DNA of 64,000 bases, from assembly GCA_023634235.1 (NCBI GenBank), contig JAMKCF010000007.1, forward strand, positions 186,001-250,000. The letters are read 5' to 3'. Positions 1 through 23,247 of the stretch are shown piece by piece. The position numbers were made by a program, and so were the translations under genes. Origin of the DNA: Pisaster brevispinus (taxonomy: Eukaryota; Echinodermata; Asteroidea; Forcipulatida; Asteriidae). The notes below the pieces were generated by a model, which saw nothing but the letters and a program-made list of their open reading frames with translations, was not told the DNA's origin and did no database searches. Within the stretch, counting starts at the first letter, position 1. Each line of letters opens with the position of its first letter.

Positions 1-5
1 ACTGG

Positions 6-130
6 GTGCCGAGTTTGTATTTGTGCATGTGCCGAGTTTGTGGGTGCCGAGTTTGCTAGGTGCCGAGTTTGTGGGTGCCGAGTTTGCAAGGTGCCGAGTT
101 TGTGGGTGCCGAGTTTGCGAGGTGCCGAAG
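6..130. repeat. GTGCCGAGTTTG minisatellite
   Basis: Alternating 15- and 16-bp units built on TGCCGAGTTTG repeat about eight times. Units ending in TGGG alternate with units ending in CTAGG, CAAGG or CGAGG, so the higher-order period is about 31 bp. It carries a short open frame but no protein-like signal. It lies downstream of the visible exon of the minus-strand CDK5RAP1 gene, presumably in its first intron. Confidence 0.85.
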
Positions 131-161
131 TGACCGGTACCCAGTATGACTATGACTATGA

Positions 162-279
162 GGTTCGTGGGGAGACGATAGCAGAACGAACCGCATACAG
201 TACTTCTACGAGTAGTCCATGATTAGCCCCACTTTTGTGGCCAAGGAAATCTTAATCCTTGGCCACACAAGTGGGGCTA
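162..279. repeat. Hairpin and palindromic element copy
   Basis: Two foldback pieces lie side by side. Positions 162-192 begin with GGTTCGT and end with GGAGACGATAGCAGAACGAACC-like sequence, a shortened version of the palindrome at 19509-19560. Positions 224-279 form a near-perfect hairpin with 24-nt arms starting TAGCCCCACTTTTGTGGC (one mismatch) and a short loop. Both look like small non-autonomous DNA elements. The family is not identified. Confidence 0.6.
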
Positions 280-329
280 GTCCATAATTAATCATGATTC
301 AGTTCATTAGTTAAGAAACAAAAACGTAC

Positions 330-816
330 CTTTTCTGTTTCTAGCTCTAAATGCATTTATCTGAACGTAAGGAACAGAATCTGCTGTCGAGAAATCTTCA
401 CCGGCAATGGCACGACTGGAAACATTGTCATCAAAGTTTGATGATATGATAAAATCTTGCAAGGAAGGTCCATCTTTCAATTTGTCATAAAATGCCACTT
501 TGGTCTTGGGTGACTTTGTTGGACTGGTTGACTGTGTACATGTAGCTGGTGGTTTATTGCTACACTTTCTATTAATAATGTTGTTGACATGAATATGATG
601 ATTGTGGTGGTTTTTATTTTCGCGACTATTCAATGTTGACCCACCGTTTCTCAAACACAACTTATGAATTCCTTCACTATGTTTGTATGAGCTTATCTGT
701 TGCCTCGCACAACAGAGAAAGTATGGATGACAACTTGAACTATTTGTCGGCCTTTTGATAGACAACAGTTTTGTGAAACACGTTCCAATTTTCGTCGTAC
801 CCCTGGACGCCGCCAT
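330..816 (-). CDS. CDK5RAP1: CDK5RAP1-like mitochondrial tRNA methylthiotransferase, first coding exon (partial)
   Basis: This is the 5' coding exon of a radical-SAM methylthiotransferase of the MiaB/CDK5RAP1 family. In mammals CDK5RAP1 adds the 2-methylthio group to i6A37 of mitochondrial tRNAs. The exon encodes 162 residues from the ATG at 814-816. The N-terminus is basic and rich in S, T and R with few acids, consistent with a mitochondrial targeting peptide. Downstream motifs KLKDGPSLQDFI and PYVQINAFRARNRK align with the human stretch that runs into KVYLETYGCQMN. The exon ends in AAAG followed by GTACGT. The split codon G|TN would give the Val that follows RK in the human protein, which supports the assignment. 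The catalytic domain with its [4Fe-4S] cysteines lies outside the window. The main uncertainty is that only the poorly conserved N-terminus is visible. Confidence 0.72.
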
Positions 817-819
817 CTT
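809..819 (-). promoter_or_regulatory. YY1-like AAGATGGCGGC at the start codon
   Basis: On the minus strand the CDK5RAP1 start codon sits inside AAGATGGCGGC, which matches the YY1 consensus. In many animal genes this motif occurs just downstream of the transcription start. The same core overlaps the TAK1 start codon at 2651-2659. Seen: the motif. Inferred: promoter function. Confidence 0.4.
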
Positions 820-2653
820 TTTAGCTTTTATGTAGCAGGGCTCTTGGCGGCGCTCTTCAAAACGCCAGTGGGTGCACTACACCAAAATTTAATAAACTCC
901 CATCATAGTAATCAACGCCAAATGCTAAATATTCAAAAACACTCAAAAAAATATTTAAAGTCTCTCAGCCTCTTGAAAATCAATCAGATATATTTTCAGA
1001 CAACTAAACTTCAGATTTCTTTTAAATTTTTGGTTGGTCAGCCATTTGGAATGTTTGCTTGCTCTAGAAAAAACACCCCCTGACCGTCCCGATCACCAAG
1101 CAAGGGAACACCTCCCCGCCCGCCCCTCCTTCATTTATTCTTCGGGAAACAACTGTTTTTGGACACTGGGTGACTTTTCTCTTCGAATGGAACTTGGAAC
1201 TTGGGACTAGCTCTTTGGGCAAATAAAAATCAACGGGAAGCCCTGGAAAAACACGCTTTGCTCCGAGCTGCAGAGGACCAAAAATAATGAGGGCGTAACT
1301 TTTACTACATTTGGCCTCCTTTGAAAACCGTACCCGCAGTGGCTACAATATCGGACACACCCCCACCGGGCCTCCCACCCCCACTTTTTTTTTTTTTTTT
1401 TTTAAATCTTCAGCTCGTGGCCAGGTTCGATCAGGCTCCCCCTCCGAGCTCCGCCGATGTCACGTTGAAGCATAATGCACCATACACGTTGCTAGTCGAT
1501 GTACGACAGGAGGCCAACAATTAATTTGAACACTTTTAAAATTAAAATAATATTCCATTAATTAAACCGGGTTGCTTTTGATCAGTGTGCTTAGCAAAAA
1601 TAAGCAGGTGGTCTTGCCAGTGCATATCTACGGTGCGATTGTACTCTGTCCTGGCCGATAATCCTCTTACCCTGGTAATTAAATTGCAAGCCGTTTTGGC
1701 GGCTTATAAGTGTGCACCCCACTAAATTAACTCCCATTTCATACATTGCAAAATTCTAAAAGTATTCAAGAATACAAACAAATTCTTAGAAGTCTCAAAG
1801 ATTTTTACAGTAAAGGGGAAATTATCCATTACCTCTTGAACTGTTATCCTCTGCTCAATTTTATATGAAGTCCCAAGGCCCGTCGGAGTTATTCTCCCTC
1901 CAAATTAAAACACCGGTGTAATTATTTTTCCAAACGTCCGAGCATCCGCAATCTTGTCTCTGCACCTCTCGGCTGCAAAAATAGGACCATTTATTTCAGG
2001 GCCATCATCCAAAATACCTCAAGTTGGAAGTCAACAACCTCCCATGGGCAATTTTATTTTTACACGGTAGGGCCTACCCCTGTATACTATATAGAGGCCG
2101 ACGCTCTGTTTTCTCCCTATTTAGTGGTGTCCTATGGTGAGGTGCACCCTTTAGCTATTACAATGTACTAAACTTTCTCTCATAACCAATTTCAGAAAGC
2201 CTGTAAGCACAAAAACTTGCTAAGCACAGACAAATCTTGCTCAGCAGAGACAGTTTACCATCAAACATTCCATTAAGTTTAAATTGTTGTCACTGGTACC
2301 CCGCTAATTTATTGCTAAGTAAAGAAATTTGCTAAGCAGAATTTTCTGCTTTGACAGCTTTATGAAATTGGGCCCAGTAAGGAATGATGTGCCCAGGTCG
2401 TCTTATTATACTGCCGATCAAAGAGTACGGGACGACCTCGTGCGTGTATACGGGTACACGGGAAAGTTCGTGAAACTGGTGCAGTCGAGTCAGTGATTGC
2501 AGGCTTTGTTTGTAAGGACGAGCCGGTCACGGGCGAGTTACTCTTCATACACAAACGGACGGCACATCGCAACATCATTCATCATCAGGAAGTGGAGTGA
2601 AATAATAAACATGACACCGAAACATAACAAAATAAAGGTAAACAATCTTTAAG
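817..2653. other. Intergenic region between CDK5RAP1 and TAK1 with decayed repeats
   Basis: No coding exon is recognised here. Two diverged copies of one repeat lie at about 841-1090 and 1695-1960. Both start TTGGCGGC and continue through a shared CACT..AAATTAA.TCCCAT stretch. A T-run occupies about 1385-1403. Around 2170-2375 there is an AT-rich element with repeated TGCTAAGCA words, ending in ATGAAATTGGGCCCAG. Its end resembles the terminal repeat of the MITE at 51578-51708. The promoters of both divergent genes must lie in this interval, but no clear TATA box can be singled out. Confidence 0.6.
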
Positions 2654-16148
<13,495 letters not shown>

Positions 16149-16210
16149 CGGATTGATGATTGAGATCACCCCATAAGACTCCTTTCACTGACGTCACATG
16201 CTGCTACTGG

Positions 16211-17030
16211 TCCGCCCATGGTGCACCCCTGGTCTGTCCATAGTCCACCCATAGTCTGCCCATGGTTCCCCTGTGGTCCACCCATGGTTCCCCCGTGGTC
16301 CACCCGTGGTCCGCCCATGGTCTGTCCATGGTCTGCCTGTGGTCCCCCCGTGGTCCACCCATGGTTTCCCCGTGGTCCACCCTTGGTCCGCCCATGGTCT
16401 GCCTGTGGTCCGCCCATGGTCTGTCCATGGTCCACCCGTGGTCCACCCGTGGTCCCCCCGTGGTCCACCCTTGGTCCGCCCATGGTCTGTCCATGGTCTG
16501 CCTGTGGTCCGCCTGTGACCCCATGTGGTCCACCCATGGTCTGTCCATGGTCTGCCTGTGGTCCCCCCGTGGTCCACCCATGGTCCCCCCGTGGTCCACC
16601 CTTGGTCCGCCCATGGTCTGTCCATGGTCTGCCTGTGGTCCGCCTGTGACCCCATGTGGTCCACCCATGGTCTGTCCATGGTCCGCCCATGGTCCCCCCG
16701 TGGTCCACCCTTGGTCCGCCCATGGTCCGCCCGTGGTCTGTCCGTGGTCCGCCCGTGGTCTGTCCATGGTCTGTCCATGGTCTGTCCATGGTCTGTCCAT
16801 GGTCTGCCTGTGGTCCGCCTGTGACCCCATGTGGTCCACCCATGGTCTGTCCATGGTCTGCCTGTGGTCCCCCCGTGGTCTACCATGGTCCCCCCGTGGT
16901 CCACCCTTGGTCCGCCCATGGTCTGCCTGTGGTCTGCCCATGGTCCGTCCATGGTCCGCCCGTGGTCTGTCCATGGTCTGTCCATGGTCCGCCCGTGGTC
17001 CACCCATGGTCCGACTATGGTCTGTCAGTC
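16211..17030. repeat. CCATGGTCYGY minisatellite in the presumed TAK1 3' UTR
   Basis: About 75 units of an 11-bp motif, mostly CCATGGTCTGT, CCATGGTCCGC or CCGTGGTCCAC, with occasional length variants. The array begins about 60 bp after the TAK1 stop codon, and no AATAAA lies between. Because 11 is not a multiple of 3, long open frames appear in several frames on both strands, up to about 270 codons of Pro/Trp/Ser or Gly/Asp/His repeats. These are compositional artefacts, not genes. CCATGG is an NcoI palindrome, so the array is rich in short self-complementary words. Confidence 0.93.
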
Positions 17031-17633
17031 AAATTGCATGTTAAGAGTTGGTGCACATCTAACTGCTCATGTGACACTTAGAGGGTGTGAGCAACATTGG
17101 TAAGATTGACAGATTTGCATGTAACTTACATGGTATAAAGAAGCTTATGGTGGGAAACTTTCCATGAAATATTTGGCTTGGAATGCAATTTTTTTTGAAA
17201 TGATTAAATGAGTCCAAAACCTGATGTGTGATAACAGTGAAAATATTTAAGGGGTTTTTTTTCTTCACTTTTTTCTCATGACTCTGATGACCAATTGAGT
17301 TTAATCCATCACAGGTTTATGATTTGATGTAAATGTTGGGTCACTTACAGTGCGGATACTGGTCCTTGACACAAGCATCACAGTGGTAAGTTTACCACTG
17401 TTGTGCATGTGTTTTATAATGCACAGGGCACATGACACTCCAGATGGTGCAACAGAGATTTATCTTGGGTGATACCTTCAGGTTATTTGGGTCAATATGA
17501 AGGAAGTAATATTTTATCTACAAATCTGAGAAAATGCCTTGTATTTAAGAGAATCTTACTTTTACTGTATACTGTTATGTTTTAAAATCAATTATCAATT
17601 AGACTATTATCTTTTCAAGAAACCTTTTTTTTT

Positions 17634-17639
17634 AATAAA
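17634..17639 (+). terminator. Candidate TAK1 polyadenylation signal AATAAA
   Basis: This is the first canonical AATAAA I find downstream of the TAK1 stop codon, about 1.5 kb away; a second lies at 17763-17768. If one is used, the minisatellite is transcribed as part of the 3' UTR. A non-canonical signal nearer the stop cannot be excluded. Confidence 0.3.
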
Positions 17640-18001
17640 CAGCTACATTTTTAAACAAATTTTCACAGCAATTGAGAATTTCGTAGAAATTGTCTCTTTA
17701 TCAATTTTTCTCATTTCATATCTAAATAATATCAATTTCTTTCCAAAAATTAACAATGCATGAATAAAAGAAATGTCCAAACCTTGATTCTTAATCATGG
17801 AATACGAAGGATTTAAATTCTCAAAAATAATACTTGAGGCTTATAATGATATAGCCTTGACCAAGGCAGTGAAGTTTTAGTGTTTTCAGTTATTTACTTG
17901 TTTTTGTTTTTGTTGTTTTCCCTTTGCGCCGCGCTATCCGCCCGAGCTAGCTATGTGGATGTCTCTGTGTGCCCGCAGTGCGTGTGTGTTGTGTACTAGC
18001 T

Positions 18002-19046
18002 GTATACGTGTATTCTCTATAGGGCCTATGGTTCTATTTGAGGTAGCCCCTGGAGCGGTATACGTGTATTCTCTATAGGGCCTATGGTTCTATTTGTGGT
18101 AGCCCCTGGAGCTGTATACGTGTATTCTCTATAGGGCCTATGGTTCTATTTGAGGTAGCCCCTGGAGCTGTATACGTGTATTCTCTATAGGGCCTATGGT
18201 TCTATTTGAGGTAGCCCCTGGAGCTGTATACGTGTGTTCTTTATAGGGCCTATGGTTCTGTTTGAGGTAGCCCCTGGAGCTGTATACTTGTATTCTTTAT
18301 AGGGCCTATGGCTCTGTTTGAGGTAGCCCCTGGAGCTGTATACGAGTGTTCTTTATAGGGCCTATGGCTCTGTTTGAGGTAGCCCCTGGAGCTGTATACG
18401 TGTATTCTCTATAGGGCCTATGGTTCTATTTGAGGTAGCCCCTGGAGCGGTATACGTGTATTCTCTATAGGGCCTATGGTTCTATTTGAGGTAGCCCCTG
18501 GAGCTGTATACTTGTATTCTCTATAGGGCCTATGGCTCTGTTTGAGGTAGCCCCTGGAGCTGTATACTTGTATTCTCTATAGAGCCTATGGTTCTGTTTG
18601 AGGTAGCCCCTGGAGCTGTATACGTGTATTCTCTATAGGGCCTATGGTTCTATTTGAGGTAGCCCCTGGAGCGGTATACGTGTATTCTCTATAGGGCCTA
18701 TGGTTCTATTTGAGGTAGCCCCTGGAGCTGTATACTTGTATTCTCTATAGGGCCTATGGTTCTGTTTGAGGTAGCCCCTGGAGCTGTATACTTGTATTCT
18801 TTATAGGGCCTATGGCTCTGTTTGAGGTAGCCCCTGGAGCTGTATACGAGTGTTCTTTATAGGGCCTATGGCTCTGTTTGAGGTAGCCCCTGGAGCTGTA
18901 TACGTGTATTCTCTATAGGGCCTATGGTTCTATTTGAGGTAGCCCCTGGAGCGGTATACGTGTATTCTCTATAGGGCCTATGGCTCTATTTGAGGTAGCC
19001 CCTGGGAGCTGTATACTTGTATTCTCTATAGGGCCTATGGTTCTGT
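18002..19046. repeat. 56-bp satellite array, about 18.7 copies, with higher-order structure
   Basis: Each unit begins GTATACGTGTATTCTCTATA and ends GGTAGCCCCTGGAGCT, with a strict 56-bp period. Copies differ at a few fixed positions: G or T in TACGTG/TACTTG, CTCTAT/CTTTAT, TTCTA/CTCTG, and the last base T or G. Units 6-9 and 15-18 carry nearly the same variant succession, and the variant ending GCG recurs at units 1, 8, 12 and 17. This indicates duplication of multi-unit blocks by unequal exchange. One copy has a 1-bp insertion (about 19004). No coding or RNA gene is suggested. Confidence 0.95.
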
Positions 19047-19062
19047 ATTATGAAATTGACAA

Positions 19063-19115
19063 ACCCATCCCCCCCCCCCCCCCCTCCACTGAAAAAGTCT
19101 TGGCTACGCCGCTGG
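19063..19115. mobile_element. C-run and transposon-end-like sequence
   Basis: A run of about 17 C residues is followed by CACTGAAAAAGTCTTGGCTACGCCGCTGG. 'GGCTACGCC.CTG' next to a homopolymer is a familiar end of dispersed elements in invertebrate genomes. No partner end was found. Confidence 0.35.
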
Positions 19116-19489
19116 TTATTTTGTATGATAGATTTTGTAGTCCCTGTGTCTTTTCTTTGAATTTGCAGACTAACTAGATAATCAACAGCTATGGCCAATA
19201 CCCACACCACCTCCGAGGGATCCAATTAGCCTGGAATTTTCTACCAACATTACCGATCCTGATTTACATAGCCTAACTGATTATGTTGAACTGATTACTG
19301 AGATTAAATTGAACTGAAAATCATCGGACATGAATGCTGACTCTGTCGCTTATTTTTCACCAGTGTTTGTGTTAAGTCTAGAGGGTTGGACTGTCTTGAG
19401 TTGATGAGTTCAACATCGTTGATGCTGTGATTTGGAGAAGTGGATGGTACGTTCTTGGTCTTTATGGAAGAGACAGAGTTCGGTTTTAG

Positions 19490-19590
19490 TTACTCCTTGA
19501 ACTATCGAGGTTCGTTCCGATATCGTCTCCACGAAGGTGGAGACGACAGCGGAACGAACCAGCCAGTCATATTACTAGGAGTAGGTTTGA
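19490..19590. mobile_element. Palindromic hairpin element
   Basis: A foldback centred near 19534 has inner arms GGTTCGTTCCG and TCGTCTCCAC separated by three unpaired bases, mirrored as GTGGAGACGA and CGGAACGAACC (19509-19560). Outer ACTCCT/AGGAGT words extend the symmetry. A shortened relative occurs at 162-192. Confidence 0.6.
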
Positions 19591-19774
19591 GTCTATCCCA
19601 CTTATTGTAGTCCACATCTCTTACATGATTTAACATAGACTACATTGGGATTCGGTCTTGATACTGTAAGAAGAGCCAGTGCTATCGACTCTTCACTTTA
19701 GGCGTTGATTTGATATAGAGACATGTTTTTTATTTAGAACGGGTACAGTTGTGACAACTCTGTATTTCTGTTAA

Positions 19775-19979
19775 GGGTGGTGTTTGGCCAGTACGTGGGT
19801 GGTGTTTGGCCAGTACGTGGGTGGTGTTTGGCCAGTACGTGGGTGGTGTTTGGCCAGTACGTGGGTGGTGTTTGGCCAGTACGTGGGTGGTGTTTGGCCA
19901 GTACGTGGGTGGTGTTTGGCCAGTACGTGGGTGGTGTTTGGCCAGTACGTGGGTGGTGTTTGGCCAGTACGTGGGTGGA
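19775..19979. repeat. 22-bp tandem array
   Basis: About nine near-identical copies of GGTGGTGTTTGGCCAGTACGTG. The period is 1 modulo 3, so all three plus-strand frames are open and give the same peptide in rotation. It is not coding. The lack of divergence suggests recent expansion. Confidence 0.93.
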
Positions 19980-20084
19980 CTATTGGCCCTGACTATAGGA
20001 TCTAGAGTCCTTGGTTTTTAGGGCGATGGAATGCAACAATTTTCGGGGTGCTCAGGGATTGCTGAGCGCGAGTGAAGAATCATA

Positions 20085-20665
20085 TTGCCATTGAGGATTG
20101 AGGAAAGTTTGGGTAGTTTAGGGTGGAAGGTGGTAGAATAGGGCAAATCTCTTGGTTGGGACCTTTTCCCATGTTGGTCAACAGAGTATGGAGAGGGATG
20201 CTGAGGGCGCTGCTGATGGCAAGTTTGACCCTGCGTTCGCTGTGGCCCCTCAAGGTGTTTCCTGAGGTCTGATGAGCGCCTTTGTACAGGGTACCTGTTG
20301 AGCAGATAAGCCTTAGCAATTGCCTTCTTACAGGGTGACAGCTGTTGAAGAGAAGGTACTGGTGGGTGCCAAGGGACTGTCAGTGGGTTTTGCTGTACAT
20401 CTATAACAACACGGTTACATCTAGAAAGTTCACACTTGTGAGAGAGAGCTATGAACTTTATGGTGGGGTTAAATGAGTTTTAATAATGGATTATAGTCGA
20501 TTAAGCTGTCTTGACCGCAACATCAGAATGTCACCAATAAATCTCCACCAAACTAGTGGGCGGTTGGAGGCAGAAGACAGAAGTATGTCCTTAAGTCAGA
20601 CATGAGGGCGCAATTTTGGTACCCATGGCGGTACCACTGACCAGATGGCGTTTTGGGTTTCGTGC
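20085..20665 (-). pseudogene. Decayed Penelope-like reverse transcriptase
   Basis: Read on the minus strand with frame changes, successive pieces match the Penelope-like element reverse transcriptase. SGTAMGTKIAPS (about 20600-20640) is the GTAMG.KMAPSYA block. PLVWWRFIGDILM (about 20521-20560) is the catalytic YIDD region with one D replaced by G. NFLDVTV, then THQYLLFNSCHP and LLRLICS lie near 20290-20430, followed by LSIPLHTLL and LNYPNFPQ, close to the end of the domain. At least three frame changes and several stops make it non-functional. No GIY-YIG endonuclease domain was found. Confidence 0.75.
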
Positions 20666-22089
20666 AATGAGGGCGCCGCTTCGATCGGCCGCCATTTTAC
20701 TATGCACATCGTCGCTTTTTGGTCGGTCCGGTCCGGTAACCATGGTCAACAATGGTAGCCTGTCCTGTCTTGTTTTGCTTGTCTCCTCTTGATCATCGTC
20801 CTTGACTTCAACAATGCCAGCGTGTGCACCCATAAACTGCTTGCCATTTATGTGTTACTATTTATTGGTAGTTCTAATTATGGGATGAACAAACAAGAAA
20901 GTTTACTTGGGGATTTTGAGAAAATCATCATAAGGCAAGATGTTAGTATAGCGCTGACATGATAATGAGGTTAAAAGTTATAACCCCATTTGAGTAAACT
21001 TTTCTTTGATTACCCCAAAAATTTAGTAAATTTACGGAGTCAGTTTCCCTTGTGGTTTATTACTTGATCCATTTTTAATTAGTAATAATTAAAATTGCCG
21101 TGATTTGAAACTTTTAAATCCTCCACTAATTATTATAATTGTATCAATTAGGACATCATTTTTAATTACTTGATTTCATGTGTTGCTTCGGAATTGGTCA
21201 GGGTGTAAAAAAGTGAGGTCTGTAAAGAATTATCGTATCATTACTGAAGCAATTTTGAAGAATGTGTTGACCCTTTGAAGGTGGATGTTTTCCATGGTGA
21301 GATTAGGTTGGCTGTGTTTTATTACATGTTTTTATTATTGTCAACTTGTGTTTTGCTTTGTTCTTGCCTTCTCCTTATCTTGTTACTTCCTTCCTTGCTT
21401 GTCATGTTTTTTTATGCCAATTCTTCTTGTGTTGCATTGACGTTTCTGTTGTTGCCGTGTCATTTGATGTCTTGTCTAAATTATTTTTCTTGTATTTTCT
21501 CATTCATTCAGATTGTCTATGATACAGATACTCTAAAAAAAAAAACTGAACTGAACTATAACTTTTCACTAAAAAACATTTCCCACGATTGTTTGAAATA
21601 TAGTTGGGAAAGGTTTCGTATCCGGTCGCCAATTGTTAGGGGATTTTTTGTATTAAAAAATAACCAACAACAACAACAGTAACCGCCTGTCAGTAAATGA
21701 AAAGTGTTTCTTAGTGAGAATATGGCTGACGAGTTTCCTAGTATGTCTCACTGAGGGGCGGGATTGTTTATTGCTACTAAGAGCAGAGACGCAGGCACTC
21801 GTGCCTTATTCACTATGCGTTATGGTATACTACAGTGATGAAACATCTAGAGTAACCAGAAAAGCAGAGTCAGGTAGTTGACCATGTTTGACATCAGGAG
21901 GAAGTCTTTATTTATTTATTTATTTATTTTTTCTCTCACGAATTTTGACAGATGCTTCAAAGAAACTTTTCGTATTGTGGCTGATGAACATGAGATATAA
22001 ATGTCGGGTCCCAACAACATTTTAATTTATCATTAACTGTCAATTAATATTGGCGGATTTGTTCAGTCGTGCAATGCCAGAAAGCTTAT

Positions 22090-22313
22090 AACTTTCTCGA
22101 AGGGAGAAGATGAGTCTTATCAGAAAGTTCTCCAGTGTGTTGGGGTGGGTTAAAGGACTTATCATCACTATCGTCTTGAAGAATGAGTGATTCGAGTTTA
22201 AGGCATTGGACTTCCTCATCAGACGACGGCCCTTTTCTTTTCGCTTGCTTGCTGAGCATCCCTTGTCCTCTCTGGAGAGAAAACATCTCTTTTGCTTTAC
22301 ATTTCTTCATCAC
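22090..22313 (-). other. Unassigned acidic open reading frame
   Basis: The minus strand is open for about 75 codons, with a hydrophilic composition that looks more protein-like than neighbouring frames: KRKGPSSDEEVQ, LILQDDSDDKSF and a terminal LLPSRKL before the stop. On the upstream side TGAG gives a poor donor context, and GC-rich sequence lies at 22385-22460. It may be an exon of an unrecognised minus-strand gene divergent from REPS, a transposon fragment, or chance. I recognise no family. Confidence 0.25.
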
Positions 22314-23071
22314 TCACGGTCTCGCCCAAAATATAAGTGGGCACAATGTGGATTCCCATTAGTTCTGTTAGTGAGCATTGGTTATAGAGCTCCGGCATCG
22401 GGAGCTCGGCCGGGCTCTCCATCGACTGATGGGTAAGCAATAGGCCTCCCAACGCCCGCAAATTCACAGCTGCTATGAATTGACATGTAGGAAAAAACTA
22501 GGGAAACTTAAGCTTTTGTTCCAGCAACAAGCCAAATACAAGAGAGACGAAGACAGAAGAAACGTTGAAGACGTAGACATAACACGAAAAGCAAACACCG
22601 AGAGGAAAACAATAATAGGCCCTGCAGATGTTTTATTATTTATATTTATAAAGAAACACAATTAATTATATGGTAACAAGAGCAAGGGGAATATCAAAAT
22701 TAATATTCAAAGGATATTAAGCACAATATACTTATTGTTACTTCGAAGTTGTTTTAGTAATTATTATGCTAATATTGAGAGCACTGCTGCTTTATTATAA
22801 ATCCATAATGAGAAAACGCGTCTTCCTCAGCTATTTTCTTCACGTGTTTGCTTATAAGATTACACGGATGATTATTTCACATGCTTCCATCTATGAAATA
22901 AAAATTGAAATTATCAAACCAAATAATTATAATGGTCTGTCTCTAACTTATCCACCCTCCCTCCCGGACCTACAAAACAAGTGTCTTATAAGTTAACAAA
23001 GGGAGCACGGTTGGTTGCACTAAACGGTGAATGTCTATAGAGGGCGTTGATGAAGTTGGAACTCGTATGTG

Positions 23072-23097
23072 TGACGTCATCAACCCAAGATGGCAGC
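23072..23097 (+). promoter_or_regulatory. REPS promoter: CRE and YY1-like site
   Basis: A perfect CRE palindrome TGACGTCA (23072-23079) is followed 5 bp later by CCAAGATGGCAGC (23085-23097), a YY1-like motif, about 150-175 bp upstream of the REPS start codon. Pairing of a CRE with a downstream YY1 site is common in TATA-less animal promoters. The motifs are visible; use as the core promoter is inferred. Confidence 0.5.
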
Positions 23098-23247
23098 TCG
23101 GGAGTGTAAATGAAGTTTGTGAATGTGAAGTAATACAATTTCAGCCCCGTTTTTTTCTCCACTCTCGTCCTAAACTTAAACATTGCACAGCGTCAGCTGT
23201 AAAGGTAAAATAAGGCATATGAGCTATGAAATTAAATTATTTTGGCA

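Larger units (their letters stand above)
16149..23247. other. TAK1-REPS intergenic region
   Basis: About 7 kb with no convincing host gene. It holds, in order, the 11-bp minisatellite, candidate polyadenylation signals, the 56-bp satellite, a C-run, a palindrome, the 22-bp array, the Penelope-like relic, a TTTA simple repeat (about 21906-21930) and the REPS promoter. Around 21039-21060 the phrase GTCAGTTTCCCTTGTGGTTT also occurs at 49889-49912 and marks a dispersed element. Open frames at 21275-21682 and 22480-22996 show no protein-like character. Confidence 0.7.

Noticed and set aside
844..1083. 79-codon plus-strand frame upstream of TAK1
   Set aside because: Composition is Ser/Lys/Gln/Asn-rich and random-like, and the stretch is a diverged copy of the repeat at about 1695-1960.
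16166..17103. Very long overlapping open frames, up to about 270 codons, on both strands
   Set aside because: They lie in the 11-bp minisatellite. Repeat period and lack of stop triplets in the unit explain open frames in several registers; the peptides are simple Pro/Trp/Ser or Gly/Asp/His repeats.
19777..20021. Three overlapping plus-strand frames of about 70 codons with the same repeated peptide
   Set aside because: Artefact of the stop-free 22-bp tandem unit, whose length is 1 modulo 3.
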